Part shown: positions 6,633-15,048 of the stretch, in pieces
Layout of the letters: each line of letters starts with the position of its first letter
Numbering within the stretch: position 1 is the first letter of the stretch
NCBI GenBank assembly: GCA_964519365.1
Contig: CAZFHP010000028.1
Coordinates: forward strand, 1 to 18,311
Origin: CAZFHP01 sp964519365
GTDB taxonomy: Bacteria > Babelota > Babeliae > Babelales > RVW-14
Direction of reading: 5' to 3'
Length of the DNA stretch: 18,311 bases
The notes under the pieces: model-generated
Database searches by the model: none
Told to the model about the DNA's origin: nothing
The model's input: only the letters and a program-made list of their open reading frames with translations
Position numbers and translations under genes: made by a program

Positions 6633-7787
6633 ATGAGTAGAAGTGGTCGATATGTTTCACAGTTACAAGGCTATAAAGCTTTCATTCCATCATCGCTTCC
6701 TCCTAAGCCGCCATTAAAAGTTGACAAAAAACTTCAAAAGAAATTAGAGCAATCAAAAAATTTGCTGGCGCGGCTTGATGGAATGTCTGATGTTATGCCG
6801 AATATAGATTTGTTTATCGCTATGTACGTGAAGAAAGAAGCATTGCTCAGTTCACAAATTGAAGGAACACAAGCGTCATTAGAAAACGTTCTAGAATTTG
6901 AACAGGGAACAATTTCGTCAAGCGCATCGAATATTGATGATATTGGCGAAGTTGTAAATTATATTAAGGCACTTAATCAGGGTATTAAGAAATTAAAAAA
7001 GTTGCCTATGAGCTTGAGACTCGTAAAAGAACTTCATGCGATTTTACTAAAAGGGGTTCGGGGAAAAGAAAAGACGCCGGGAGAGTTTAAGAAAACACAA
7101 AATTGGATAGGTCCTGCTAATTGTACATTGAAAGATGCAATATTTGTTCCTCCCCCACCAGAAGAAGCGCTTAAAGCGTTGGGCAATCTTGAAGTGTACA
7201 TACACAAAGATACAACGTATGATGATCTTATCAATTGTGCTCTTATTCACTATCAGTTTGAGACGATTCATCCATTTTTAGATGGGAACGGTCGACTTGG
7301 GCGATTATTGATAACGTTTTATTTTATATGGAAAGGTGTTTTACAGAAGCCTCTTTTGTACTTGAGTTATTACTTTAAGAAACATAGACAAGAATATTAT
7401 GATCGCTTAAATTTTACTCGAAACAAAGGTGATTATGAACAATGGGTAGACTTTTTTTTAACAGGTGTCATTGAAACAGCACAGTCTGCTATTGAAAATA
7501 CAAAGAAGATAGTTCACCTTCATGATAAACACGAAAAGCTGTTATGGAAAAATAAAATTTCTTCGCCTTTAGCTGTTATTTTACTCGAGAAAATTTTTTA
7601 TCATCCGATTTTTAGTATTGGTATGATACAGAAAAAGCTTGGTGTTTCTTTTCAATCAGCTGTGACGCTTGTTCAGCAATTTGAAGATATTGGGATCATA
7701 AAAGAGGTAACAGGCAAAAAACGGGGCAAGCGATATGTCTATACGCAGTACCTGAAAATATTATCTGAGGGAACAAAGCCATTATAG
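6633..7787 (+). CDS. class II Fic family protein (probable AMP transferase)
   Basis: Fic enzymes usually move AMP from ATP onto Ser, Thr or Tyr of target proteins. The 384-aa product begins with a Fic_N-like segment (YKAFIPSSLPPKPP near 14-27). It then has the inhibitory helix motif SSQIEG at 73-78, which fits (S/T)xxxE(G/N) and makes this class II with its own built-in inhibitor. The catalytic loop HPFLDGNGRLGR starts at His213, and all essential residues are present. Residues about 312-376 form a C-terminal winged-helix-like module. Start at ATG 6633 has AAGGG 6 nt upstream. No separate antitoxin gene is adjacent, as expected for class II. The upstream palindromes suggest tight, possibly self-directed control. 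The target is unknown; self-modification is common in this class. It ends 29 bp from the convergent prfA, with no terminator seen between them. Confidence 0.92.
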   Translation: MSRSGRYVSQLQGYKAFIPSSLPPKPPLKVDKKLQKKLEQSKNLLARLDGMSDVMPNIDLFIAMYVKKEALLSSQIEGTQASLENVLEFEQGTISSSASNIDDIGEVVNYIKALNQGIKKLKKLPMSLRLVKELHAILLKGVRGKEKTPGEFKKTQNWIGPANCTLKDAIFVPPPPEEALKALGNLEVYIHKDTTYDDLINCALIHYQFETIHPFLDGNGRLGRLLITFYFIWKGVLQKPLLYLSYYFKKHRQEYYDRLNFTRNKGDYEQWVDFFLTGVIETAQSAIENTKKIVHLHDKHEKLLWKNKISSPLAVILLEKIFYHPIFSIGMIQKKLGVSFQSAVTLVQQFEDIGIIKEVTGKKRGKRYVYTQYLKILSEGTKPL

Positions 7788-7816
7788 TTGTGTAAACGTT
7801 GGGATAAAAACAAATG

Positions 7817-8893
7817 TTACGACAAATGTTCGAAGAGTGATCCCTGTTTTCTTCGTTGGTCGATTTCCCAGTCGATTAATGGGTTAAGCAGATCGTCAAG
7901 ATCGCCTTGCATGATAAGATCGAGTTTCTTTAAAGTTAAGCCAACGCGATGGTCGGTAACACGGTTTTGTGGAAAATTATATGTACGAATCTTTTCTGCC
8001 CGCTCACCTGTTCCAACTTGTTTTTTGCGCTGAGCGCTCATTTCGGCTTCTTTTCGTTCTCGTTCAGCTTCGAGTAGGCGAGATTGCAAAACCTTCATGG
8101 CACGAGCTCTATTTTTAATTTGAGACCGTTCATCTTGGCAACTGACAACGACGCCTGTTGGCAAGTGAGTTATGCGTACGGCAGAGTCAGTTGTATTAAC
8201 GTGTTGCCCTCCGGCACCACTAGAACGAAAGACGTCTATGCGTAAGTCTTTGGGATTAATTGAAATTTCGACATCGTCGGCTTCTGGCATAACAGCAACG
8301 GTGACGGTTGACGTGTGGACACGACCAGCGCCCTCTGTTTTAGGAACCCGCTGCACTCGGTGGACTCCAGATTCAAACTTGAAAAACTTAAAAACGTTTT
8401 TGCCTTTGATGTGAACGATAAGCCGACTGTACCCACCAATATCAGTTTTACTTTCTTCAACGATAGAAACTTTCCAGTATCGAGCAAGGGCATATGTTGT
8501 GTACATTTTGAATAAATCGGCCGCAAATAACGCGGCTTCTTGGCCTCCAGCTCCTGACCGAAGTTCTAAGAAAACAGAACGGCGATCACGTTCGTCAGCG
8601 GGATATAAAAGCTGGTCGAGTTCACGCTGAAGAGTTTTGAGTTCTGTTGTATCTTGATCGATTTCTTCGATATAAAGCTGCTTGAGTTCAGGATCTTTTT
8701 CTTGGTCGACTTGTTTTTGATGTGTTGTGATAAGTTTTTCAAGATCAGTAATTTGTTTATGAAGTGTAAGCAGCTCTAAAAATTGCGATACTTTTTTTTG
8801 TAGATCAATACGTTCTTGTTGTGCAAGAGAAGAGTCAGCAAGGCGCTGACCTATTGAGTCGTATTCATCCTGTATGCTTTTCCAGTCTAACAT
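7817..8893 (-). CDS. prfA: peptide chain release factor 1
   Basis: Translation termination factor that reads UAA and UAG in the ribosomal A site and triggers peptide release. The 358-aa product has the standard length. An N-terminal helical domain precedes GAGGQEA. The stop-codon-reading tripeptide is Pro184-Lys185-Thr186 in RVPKTEGAGR, the PxT form specific to RF1; RF2 has SPF. The catalytic GGQ is at 228-230 in SSGAGGQHVNTTDSAVR. The ICT1-type single-domain alternative is excluded by the length. It lies 24 bp downstream of rpmE on the same strand, an arrangement also found in many other bacteria. UGA stops in this window require an RF2 elsewhere in the genome. Confidence 0.97.
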   Translation of the reverse strand: MLDWKSIQDEYDSIGQRLADSSLAQQERIDLQKKVSQFLELLTLHKQITDLEKLITTHQKQVDQEKDPELKQLYIEEIDQDTTELKTLQRELDQLLYPADERDRRSVFLELRSGAGGQEAALFAADLFKMYTTYALARYWKVSIVEESKTDIGGYSRLIVHIKGKNVFKFFKFESGVHRVQRVPKTEGAGRVHTSTVTVAVMPEADDVEISINPKDLRIDVFRSSGAGGQHVNTTDSAVRITHLPTGVVVSCQDERSQIKNRARAMKVLQSRLLEAERERKEAEMSAQRKKQVGTGERAEKIRTYNFPQNRVTDHRVGLTLKKLDLIMQGDLDDLLNPLIDWEIDQRRKQGSLFEHLS

Positions 8894-8917
8894 GCGCCAA
8901 ACTCTCTAAAACAAAGT

Positions 8918-9124
8918 TTATTTTTTCTTTTTGCTGTAACGCTGTTTAAACTTTTCAATACGTCCAGCTGTATCAACGAATTTGTGTTCGCCTGTAAACA
9001 GTGGATGACATGCAGAGCAAATATCTATTTCAATTGATTTTTCTGTTGAAATAGTTTCGATGCTACTACCACAGACACACCTGATAGTAATTTCAGATAC
9101 TTTTGGATGAATATTTTTTTTCAT
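8918..9124 (-). CDS. rpmE: 50S ribosomal protein L31 (zinc-binding type)
   Basis: Small protein of the large ribosomal subunit that helps bridge to the 30S head. The 68-aa product starts MKKNIHPKV, has Cys16-x-Cys18 and Cys36-x2-Cys39 as the zinc ligands of the C+ form, and the conserved HPLFTGEHKFVDTAGRIEKF segment, with a basic tail. A zinc-independent (C-) paralogue is not seen here. It sits between the sugar isomerase (47-bp gap) and prfA (24-bp gap) on the same strand. An AAAGG lies about 12 nt before the ATG, somewhat distant for a ribosome site. Confidence 0.97.
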   Translation of the reverse strand: MKKNIHPKVSEITIRCVCGSSIETISTEKSIEIDICSACHPLFTGEHKFVDTAGRIEKFKQRYSKKKK

Positions 9125-9171
9125 AGTTCTTTTGACCTTTATAATTACGAATACGCGTATAAATATTTATG

Positions 9172-10185
9172 TTAGATGGCGATACCTTTTTGCTTGTGTC
9201 GATCTTTTAATAAATCGATTATCTTGACAGGAAGTACTTCTGCTTTTCGTACTTGCCCTAGATAACATGAAGCATAATCCGCCCATAAAATCATATTAAA
9301 CAACTGTTCTTCGAAAGTATCGCCTAAAATAGGGGGTTTGTAAAGTGTTACCCCTTTTTCTTTTAAAATTTCGCTTGTAGCTTCTATGGCCTTTTTTAGA
9401 TTGTCTGATAGGTAGTTTGTATGAAAAAAAAGAACGAATGGTGATTTTTCAACCTGTGTAAAGCCGACCATTAAGTTGTGGCAAAGTTCTGGAAACGCCG
9501 AGCTAGCCGCATGAATCTTGCTGTTTTCGTTAAATTGTGTTTGAGCACGATAAGCACAAGATTGACTATCTGAACTTACTCCCCAAATGTGAAAGAAAGC
9601 ATGTTTACTTGCTTTATTGATAAAGTCATCAAAATACGATTGCTTTGAAAAAAGAGGAATTGTTCGTTCTGTGTGTTTGCAAAACGAATGGACTAGATTC
9701 TTGCCATCTAGGAGTTTTGCATAATCAAAGAGGCCCAATAAGAAGCCTAGAAAATAACCAAGAGCAAGCCGTGGTGCAAGCGCTTCTTCTATGTGTACAA
9801 ATGGTAATTTTTTTTCAGTGGCGATTGTTTGAGCTTTTCCTCCATGAGCTAAAATAATAGTTGGAATGGACTTTTCGACCAATTGGTTAAGGGCGCTTAA
9901 TGTTTCCCAGGTATTTCCCGAATAAGAAATAACAATTGCAAGCGTTTGGGCGTCAATAATTGCTGGAATGTCAGGAGAGTCAATTACAAAACTTGTAATA
10001 TTTGGTTGTTTGTCTAAAAATGTCTTAACAATTCTACCTGCTATACCTGATCCACCCATACCAACGAATGCTATTTTTTTTATTTTTTTGTCCAGTATGT
10101 GCCCATGGCTATTATAAAAGTTATGAGCGAGGTCAAAACCTTTTGCGAGTTTGTCAGGCCACAAGCCTAAATCTGAAAAAATCAT
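9172..10185 (-). CDS. bifunctional phosphoglucose/phosphomannose isomerase
   Basis: Sugar isomerase of the SIS-fold PGI/PMI family first described in archaea. It converts glucose-6-phosphate and mannose-6-phosphate to and from fructose-6-phosphate. The 337-aa product has the N-terminal SIS domain with GMGGSGI at 42-48, the phosphate-binding SYSGNT at 87-92, and APRLALGYF near 137-145. The second SIS half has PELCHN (Glu233, His236), matching the family E-L-x-H-N signature, and ends with the C-terminal LPVKIIDLLK helix. AAGGG lies 7 nt before the start. It begins 18 bp after the second TPR glycosyltransferase-like gene, so a shared transcript is likely. This suggests the mannose side of its activity may matter, although it could also serve plain glycolysis. 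Both activities are inferred from family membership. Confidence 0.86.
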   Translation of the reverse strand: MIFSDLGLWPDKLAKGFDLAHNFYNSHGHILDKKIKKIAFVGMGGSGIAGRIVKTFLDKQPNITSFVIDSPDIPAIIDAQTLAIVISYSGNTWETLSALNQLVEKSIPTIILAHGGKAQTIATEKKLPFVHIEEALAPRLALGYFLGFLLGLFDYAKLLDGKNLVHSFCKHTERTIPLFSKQSYFDDFINKASKHAFFHIWGVSSDSQSCAYRAQTQFNENSKIHAASSAFPELCHNLMVGFTQVEKSPFVLFFHTNYLSDNLKKAIEATSEILKEKGVTLYKPPILGDTFEEQLFNMILWADYASCYLGQVRKAEVLPVKIIDLLKDRHKQKGIAI

Positions 10186-10203
10186 GTGGTTACCCTTATG
10201 TTA

Positions 10204-12405
10204 CTATGTTAAGACTATGTTAAGTTCTTTGCCCAAATTTTTTGCAGCTTCATAGATTTCTTTTTGTTTTGCTGTTTGGATAATAGACACTAATTCTTTT
10301 TGTGCCTGTTTATGTTGTCCTGTTTTATGCAGGCATTTTACAACATGCAGTGGTATATACGGAAAGTTTGCACTTTGCTCTTTGCACTGTTTGTATAAAG
10401 CAAGAGCTTCTTTGTATTTGTTTGTATTTAAGAGAGACTGTGCATAGTTATAACGCAAGACAATATTCTTTTGATCTTTTTCGTATGCTATTTTAAAGTT
10501 CTTTGCTGCGTTAGCATATTTATATTTCATGTAATAACAAGAACCAAGTAGAAACGCTGTGTTTAAGTAATTTTTATTAACACGCTCAAAATATGGGATT
10601 GCTTTGTCTATGTTATTAACAGCATGTTGAGCTGCTGCATATAAATAATATACATCTTGATCATGAAGGTCATGTTTAAATGCATTTTCGTAAGCGACTA
10701 TAGCTTCTTTAAATTTATTTTGAAGATGATACGTTCGGCCAAGGCTTGCGTATGCTCTACTATACGTAGGACGCAAGTTTATTGCTTCTTTAAAACACAT
10801 TTCTGCAGGGGTATATGTTTTATTTGTCAGATGTAATAAGCCTAGATTATGAAAAAGTTGCGGGTGCCCTTCTCCTATATCAAGCGCTCGTTTATAGTGT
10901 CCCATTGCCTTTTCTTTGTCTCCTCGAGCTTGAAAAATAGCTGCAAGATTAATGTGTGGTTCGCCGTAAACATTATCACAATCTATTGCTTTGTAAAAAT
11001 TATCTTCAGCCGCATGTACATCGCCACCCTCCCATAAGGCTGTTGCATAGTTGTTATACGCGCGAGCTTTTTTCGGTGCTTTTTCGATAACATCTTTCCA
11101 GAAAAGTAATTCTGAGCTCCAGACGATATTTCGTGCGCTTGTTGAAAAGCCTAATAAAAGAATAACAAGACTTATAATTCCCATATTGTAGCGAGCTATA
11201 GTTTTTATATTTGTCAGCTCTGATATAAACTTAATTACGTACATAATAATAAGTGCGATAAAAAATAATATCCCAAATGATGGTAAATATGTTTTGTAAT
11301 CACAAATAAGTTCTGTAGATGGGAAAATACTTGCTCGGGGAAGTAAAGATGTAAAAAACCAGCAGATAGAAAAAACAATTAGATTACTTTTATCTCGTAT
11401 AAACATATAGATTGTACTAAACAAGAGTAATAATAACATTAAGAATGGGACTATAACGTTAAACTGAAAAATGCTCTTGGCAAGCTTAACGTCATAGTCA
11501 AAACTTAATTTAGGAGGGTAAAAGAAGATAGAAATATAGTGTAAAAGAACTTTGAATTGTGAAATAAAATAGGTTCCCATCGTAATAGGTTCATGCGCAG
11601 ATCCTGTTAAAATATTTCCCCGATTATTATGAAGCTCTGCGCCTGCAACTGATGCTGCATATTTTGTTCCTATGCCTAAGCTCATAAGTGTGCCAAAAAG
11701 TACGACAAAATAAAGACCGTGTAGGGGGAGTCTTTGTTTAAAAGATTGCCAGTCCCCTTGTGCTAGAAAAAACCAATCAACAAAGACAACCAGAAAGGGT
11801 AAGGCGATAATAATTTCTTTTGTTCCTGCAGCAAATGCTGTTAAAACAAATGATAAAACATATAAGCTTACTTTTGTTCCCAAATTAGATGCTTTTACTG
11901 CGTAAACAAATGTTAAGAGCACCGCAAATGTGAAGAAGACAACAAGTCCTTCAAGCATCATTTGCGTTATATACGTTACGGTTTGTGTTTGAACAGGGTG
12001 AAGTAAAAATAACCCAGTAACAAGTGTTGAAAATAATAAGCCGTGTTGTTTCAAAAAGCTTTTTTCTTTGAGGTTTTCTATAATCTTAGAAACAAAGAAA
12101 AAAACAAGAATCCCTGTTAATAGGTGTATAGATAAATTAATAATGCGATACCCAAAGGGGTCAATTTTCCAATGCTTATAGGCAAACTGATTGAGTAGAC
12201 GCGAAATCCATCGGGAGACAGAAAAGAAGAGTCCCCAAGGGTCAAAATTTCTTATGTGGGGGTATTCAATAATTGTTGGTAAATCGTCGAATACAAATCC
12301 ATACCAAAGCGATGGATAATAAAAAGCAAACGTAACTCCTGAAAGAACAAAAGCGAGTAATATCTTGAGTCCCGTTTTATAATTACGTGTTTTTGTCATA
12401 CTCAT
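10204..12405 (-). CDS. polytopic membrane protein with TPRs, TMTC-like GT-C glycosyltransferase candidate (copy 2)
   Basis: The 733-aa product has two parts. Residues about 10-440 form a multi-helix membrane domain. It has FDD at 39-41 in the first loop, the DPFGYRIINLSIHLL segment at 82-96, HPVQTQTV at 136-143, and DYKTYLPSFGILFF later. These match the GT-C-fold pattern of bacterial TPR membrane proteins and of eukaryotic TMTC O-mannosyltransferases (DUF1736), where the first-loop acidic residues bind the metal or acceptor. Residues about 447-720 form roughly eight TPRs for protein binding, on the side opposite to or away from the membrane. GGGGAG lies 6 nt before the ATG. It starts 11 bp after a paralogue with the same architecture. 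Glycosyl transfer from a polyprenyl-phosphate sugar is inferred from the family; no donor-specific residue is identified. Confidence 0.72.
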   Translation of the reverse strand: MSMTKTRNYKTGLKILLAFVLSGVTFAFYYPSLWYGFVFDDLPTIIEYPHIRNFDPWGLFFSVSRWISRLLNQFAYKHWKIDPFGYRIINLSIHLLTGILVFFFVSKIIENLKEKSFLKQHGLLFSTLVTGLFLLHPVQTQTVTYITQMMLEGLVVFFTFAVLLTFVYAVKASNLGTKVSLYVLSFVLTAFAAGTKEIIIALPFLVVFVDWFFLAQGDWQSFKQRLPLHGLYFVVLFGTLMSLGIGTKYAASVAGAELHNNRGNILTGSAHEPITMGTYFISQFKVLLHYISIFFYPPKLSFDYDVKLAKSIFQFNVIVPFLMLLLLLFSTIYMFIRDKSNLIVFSICWFFTSLLPRASIFPSTELICDYKTYLPSFGILFFIALIIMYVIKFISELTNIKTIARYNMGIISLVILLLGFSTSARNIVWSSELLFWKDVIEKAPKKARAYNNYATALWEGGDVHAAEDNFYKAIDCDNVYGEPHINLAAIFQARGDKEKAMGHYKRALDIGEGHPQLFHNLGLLHLTNKTYTPAEMCFKEAINLRPTYSRAYASLGRTYHLQNKFKEAIVAYENAFKHDLHDQDVYYLYAAAQHAVNNIDKAIPYFERVNKNYLNTAFLLGSCYYMKYKYANAAKNFKIAYEKDQKNIVLRYNYAQSLLNTNKYKEALALYKQCKEQSANFPYIPLHVVKCLHKTGQHKQAQKELVSIIQTAKQKEIYEAAKNLGKELNIVLT

Positions 12406-12416
12406 TTTAATCTCCC

Positions 12417-14813
12417 CTAGGCTTTAGGTTTTTCAGAGTCTCTTTTTGCAAGGGCGCTTTGCAAGTCTTTGAAACGTATGCTTTTTCCCCCTCGGTCATC
12501 GAGTTTTTCTTGAATTTCTAGACGGGATATTTCATTTTTTACGACTTTCTTAAAAGAATCAGGGACATTTTTTAACGCTAAGAGATTGTTTAAATAACCT
12601 CTTGCTTCAGGAACTTTTTTCATTTGTTCCAAGCACCGGGCAACTCTGAAAAACGCTTGAGGCAATGGGTTTGGAAGTTGGGTTGTTTTTCTAAATAATG
12701 CGAGAGCTTTATCATATTCTTTTTTGGTAAACAATGTTTCGGCTAAATTATATGCAAAGCGAGCATCGGTTGGCTCTTGGCGTACAAGCTGCTCATAAAT
12801 AGATTGTGATTTTTTGTAATTTTCGGTCATAAAATAGGCATTGCCTAAATTAAACCAGACCTGTTTATCGTTTAACCCACGCTTGATCGCTGTTTCTAAA
12901 ACGCTTGCTGCATATTTATATTTCTTCAATTGTAAGCTAATTTGCCCGAGCTTATAAAAAACTTCTGGCAAGTCTAAATCCCCTTCGACGGCTTTTTTTA
13001 GATTAGCCCATATTTTTTCAGGTTCTTTTTTCGCTTCGTACATACGTGCTTTGTTATAAAATGCTTTGCCATAATACGGTCTAATCTTGATAGCAAAGTC
13101 TAATACGTTTTCAGCTTCTTTGTACATCTTTTTTTGTAGATACAAAGAGCCCAAGTTGTTGTATGCTTCGGCGTAATCAGGAGATAGGTGAATAGCGAGT
13201 TTGAGCGATTCTATAGCTTTATCAAGATTGCCAACCATAGAATGAGCAACAGCAACGTTACTTAGAGGGTCTTGATAATGTTTGTCGAGTTCGATGGCCC
13301 GGTTATATTCTTTTATTGCTTCGTGAAATTTGCCAGCTTCTGAAAGGGCAACCCCATAGTTGTTATGTGCACGTGCTTTTAATGGCGCTCTTTTTACGTT
13401 ATATTCCCAAAATGTTTCGGCTGATTCCCATTGTTTGTTATGAACATATGCCCATGTTAAAACAGGGATCATACTGATAAGCATCATGCTGAGTACAAGA
13501 TTTTCTTTGTGTGCATATTTATATCTAGTAAAAGCAACAAGCATGTCTTTTTCTTTGAGCGTTTCATAAAGTTTAAGTAATAACTTAATAATCCCAATGC
13601 TTACGATAAATAATATCCCAACAGATGCTAAATATGTTTTGTAATCACAGACGAGTTCTGGCGATGGAATAATGGTAGAACGTGGGGCGACGCATACAAA
13701 GAACCAGAATAATCCAAAACTAACAAAGCTGTTATTTCTTTTAATTGCAGAATAAAGTGCGAAAGAAAACAATCCCAGCAAGAGCAAAAATGGGAAAAAC
13801 GACAAAGGATCAAAGAAGCTTGATACAAGAGTCCAGTCGTATTCTACACGGGCAACAAATGGCCACACAAACATAATCAAATAGTGCAAGATAACTCTGA
13901 ACTCAGAAATTAAATAGTGAAACGGTGTAATAACATCAAACGCTTGCTTGGTTAATATATTTCCCCTGTTATTAGCGGTTGAACGTTTAAGAGATAGTGC
14001 ATCGATGGCAACATGTGAGCCAACATAGTGTAATAACCATCCGATAAAGAAGACACCAAAAATGCCATACAACCATGAGCGTTGCTTTAGATTAGCCCAA
14101 TCTTCTTGGGCAATAAAGAACCAGTCGATTAATAACAAAAGAAACGGTGTTACAACGACAATTTCTTTTGTGCCGCATGAGAGCATGCCAATTATAAAGA
14201 GCGAGGCGATAGATAACGTTTTGGAAAAAATGGTTTTTGCTATTACAACTCGTACAAAAGAATAAAGCGTTGCCAAAATAAACAGAGACGCAAGCCCTTC
14301 GATTCGAGCTTGTATAACGTACGAGACTGTTTGCGTTTGAACAGGGTGTAGTAAGAATAAAGCAGACGTCGTACTTGCGATTAAAAGAGCGTGATTATAG
14401 AAAAACGGCTTTTTCGTTAAGAATCGACATAATTGTAAGACAAGCAAGAAAAGTATTATTCCTGAAAAAAGATGTATAAGCACGTTAAATAATCGATATG
14501 AAAATGGATCAAAGCGACCAATTTTATAATTTAATGTGTTGAGCCAGTCACTAAACCATCGGGAATGGGTCCACCATCGAGCAAGGGGATTGTCAAATCG
14601 AATAGTAAATTTCTTTGAAATATTAGCAAGGTCATCAAATTGAAACGGATATGTTAACGATGGCCAATAAATAAGCATTGTCAAAAAAGAAAGAATACTT
14701 ATTGGAATAAATTTTTGCCAAAATGAAAGCTTGGTTTCTTCTATCGGAACATCTGGATTGGTTGCTTGTGTAGTTGCTTTTTTTTGAGAAGCCTTCTTTT
14801 TTTGTTGTCTCAT
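12417..14813 (-). CDS. polytopic membrane protein with TPRs, TMTC-like GT-C glycosyltransferase candidate (copy 1)
   Basis: The 798-aa product is a paralogue of the next gene downstream. A Lys/Gln-rich cytoplasmic N-terminus (1-30) precedes the membrane domain. FDD is at 59-61, FDPFSYRLFNVLIHL at 101-115, HPVQTQTV at 156-163, and a DYKTYLASVGILF segment follows. Residues about 480-740 form around eight TPRs, and a charged tail follows (KDLQSALAKRDSEKPKA). The start is ATG at 14813, with AAGGGG about 5 nt upstream. An upstream in-frame TTG at 14840 lacks a ribosome site and would add only MCHKNKGER. As the first gene of the compact minus-strand series, it likely shares a transcript with the second copy and the isomerase. 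The role is inferred as for copy 2. A non-enzymatic assembly or scaffold role through the TPRs is an alternative. Confidence 0.72.
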   Translation of the reverse strand: MRQQKKKASQKKATTQATNPDVPIEETKLSFWQKFIPISILSFLTMLIYWPSLTYPFQFDDLANISKKFTIRFDNPLARWWTHSRWFSDWLNTLNYKIGRFDPFSYRLFNVLIHLFSGIILFLLVLQLCRFLTKKPFFYNHALLIASTTSALFLLHPVQTQTVSYVIQARIEGLASLFILATLYSFVRVVIAKTIFSKTLSIASLFIIGMLSCGTKEIVVVTPFLLLLIDWFFIAQEDWANLKQRSWLYGIFGVFFIGWLLHYVGSHVAIDALSLKRSTANNRGNILTKQAFDVITPFHYLISEFRVILHYLIMFVWPFVARVEYDWTLVSSFFDPLSFFPFLLLLGLFSFALYSAIKRNNSFVSFGLFWFFVCVAPRSTIIPSPELVCDYKTYLASVGILFIVSIGIIKLLLKLYETLKEKDMLVAFTRYKYAHKENLVLSMMLISMIPVLTWAYVHNKQWESAETFWEYNVKRAPLKARAHNNYGVALSEAGKFHEAIKEYNRAIELDKHYQDPLSNVAVAHSMVGNLDKAIESLKLAIHLSPDYAEAYNNLGSLYLQKKMYKEAENVLDFAIKIRPYYGKAFYNKARMYEAKKEPEKIWANLKKAVEGDLDLPEVFYKLGQISLQLKKYKYAASVLETAIKRGLNDKQVWFNLGNAYFMTENYKKSQSIYEQLVRQEPTDARFAYNLAETLFTKKEYDKALALFRKTTQLPNPLPQAFFRVARCLEQMKKVPEARGYLNNLLALKNVPDSFKKVVKNEISRLEIQEKLDDRGGKSIRFKDLQSALAKRDSEKPKA

Positions 14814-14942
14814 TCTTTCCCCTTTATTTTTATGACACAAAAATATGATCCTACTCTAATTACCTACACACGATTCTAATACAAAAAAAACATATGTCGA
14901 ATAAAAAAGCCCAAAAGTATATAATTGCTATTTGAAGAACAT

Positions 14943-14971
14943 TTGACCAGACCAAGAAACTCTCGTATTAT
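14943..14971 (+). promoter_or_regulatory. predicted sigma70-type promoter for the M50 pair and tyrS
   Basis: TTGACC (14943-14948), a 17-bp spacer and TATTAT (14966-14971) each match five of six consensus bases. Transcription would begin near 14978, right at the start of the 11-bp repeats, leaving a leader of about 70 nt. No other convincing promoter is seen before tyrS. Confidence 0.6.
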
Positions 14972-14979
14972 TAATTATA

Positions 14980-15012
14980 TTGCGTATATCTTGCGTATAT
15001 GTTACGTATGTA
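14980..15012 (+). repeat. three 11-bp tandem repeats in the leader of the M50 pair
   Basis: TTGCGTATATC, TTGCGTATATG and TTACGTATGTA follow one another with no gap. The first two differ at one base and the third is degenerate. The period is about one DNA turn. They lie between the predicted start of transcription and the ribosome site, so they could bind a regulator or act in the RNA. Confidence 0.75.
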
Positions 15013-15048
15013 AAAGCACAAAACAAATTTTATAGGAATGCAAACACT

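Noticed and set aside
14814..14840. TTG start nine codons upstream in the first TPR membrane protein
   Set aside because: The AAGGGG ribosome site lies inside this stretch and points to the ATG at 14813.
14980..15048. N-terminal extension of the inactive M50 protein by 23 codons
   Set aside because: It would be translated from the 11-bp repeats at or before the predicted transcription start and has no ribosome site. The ATG at 15049 has AGGAA upstream.
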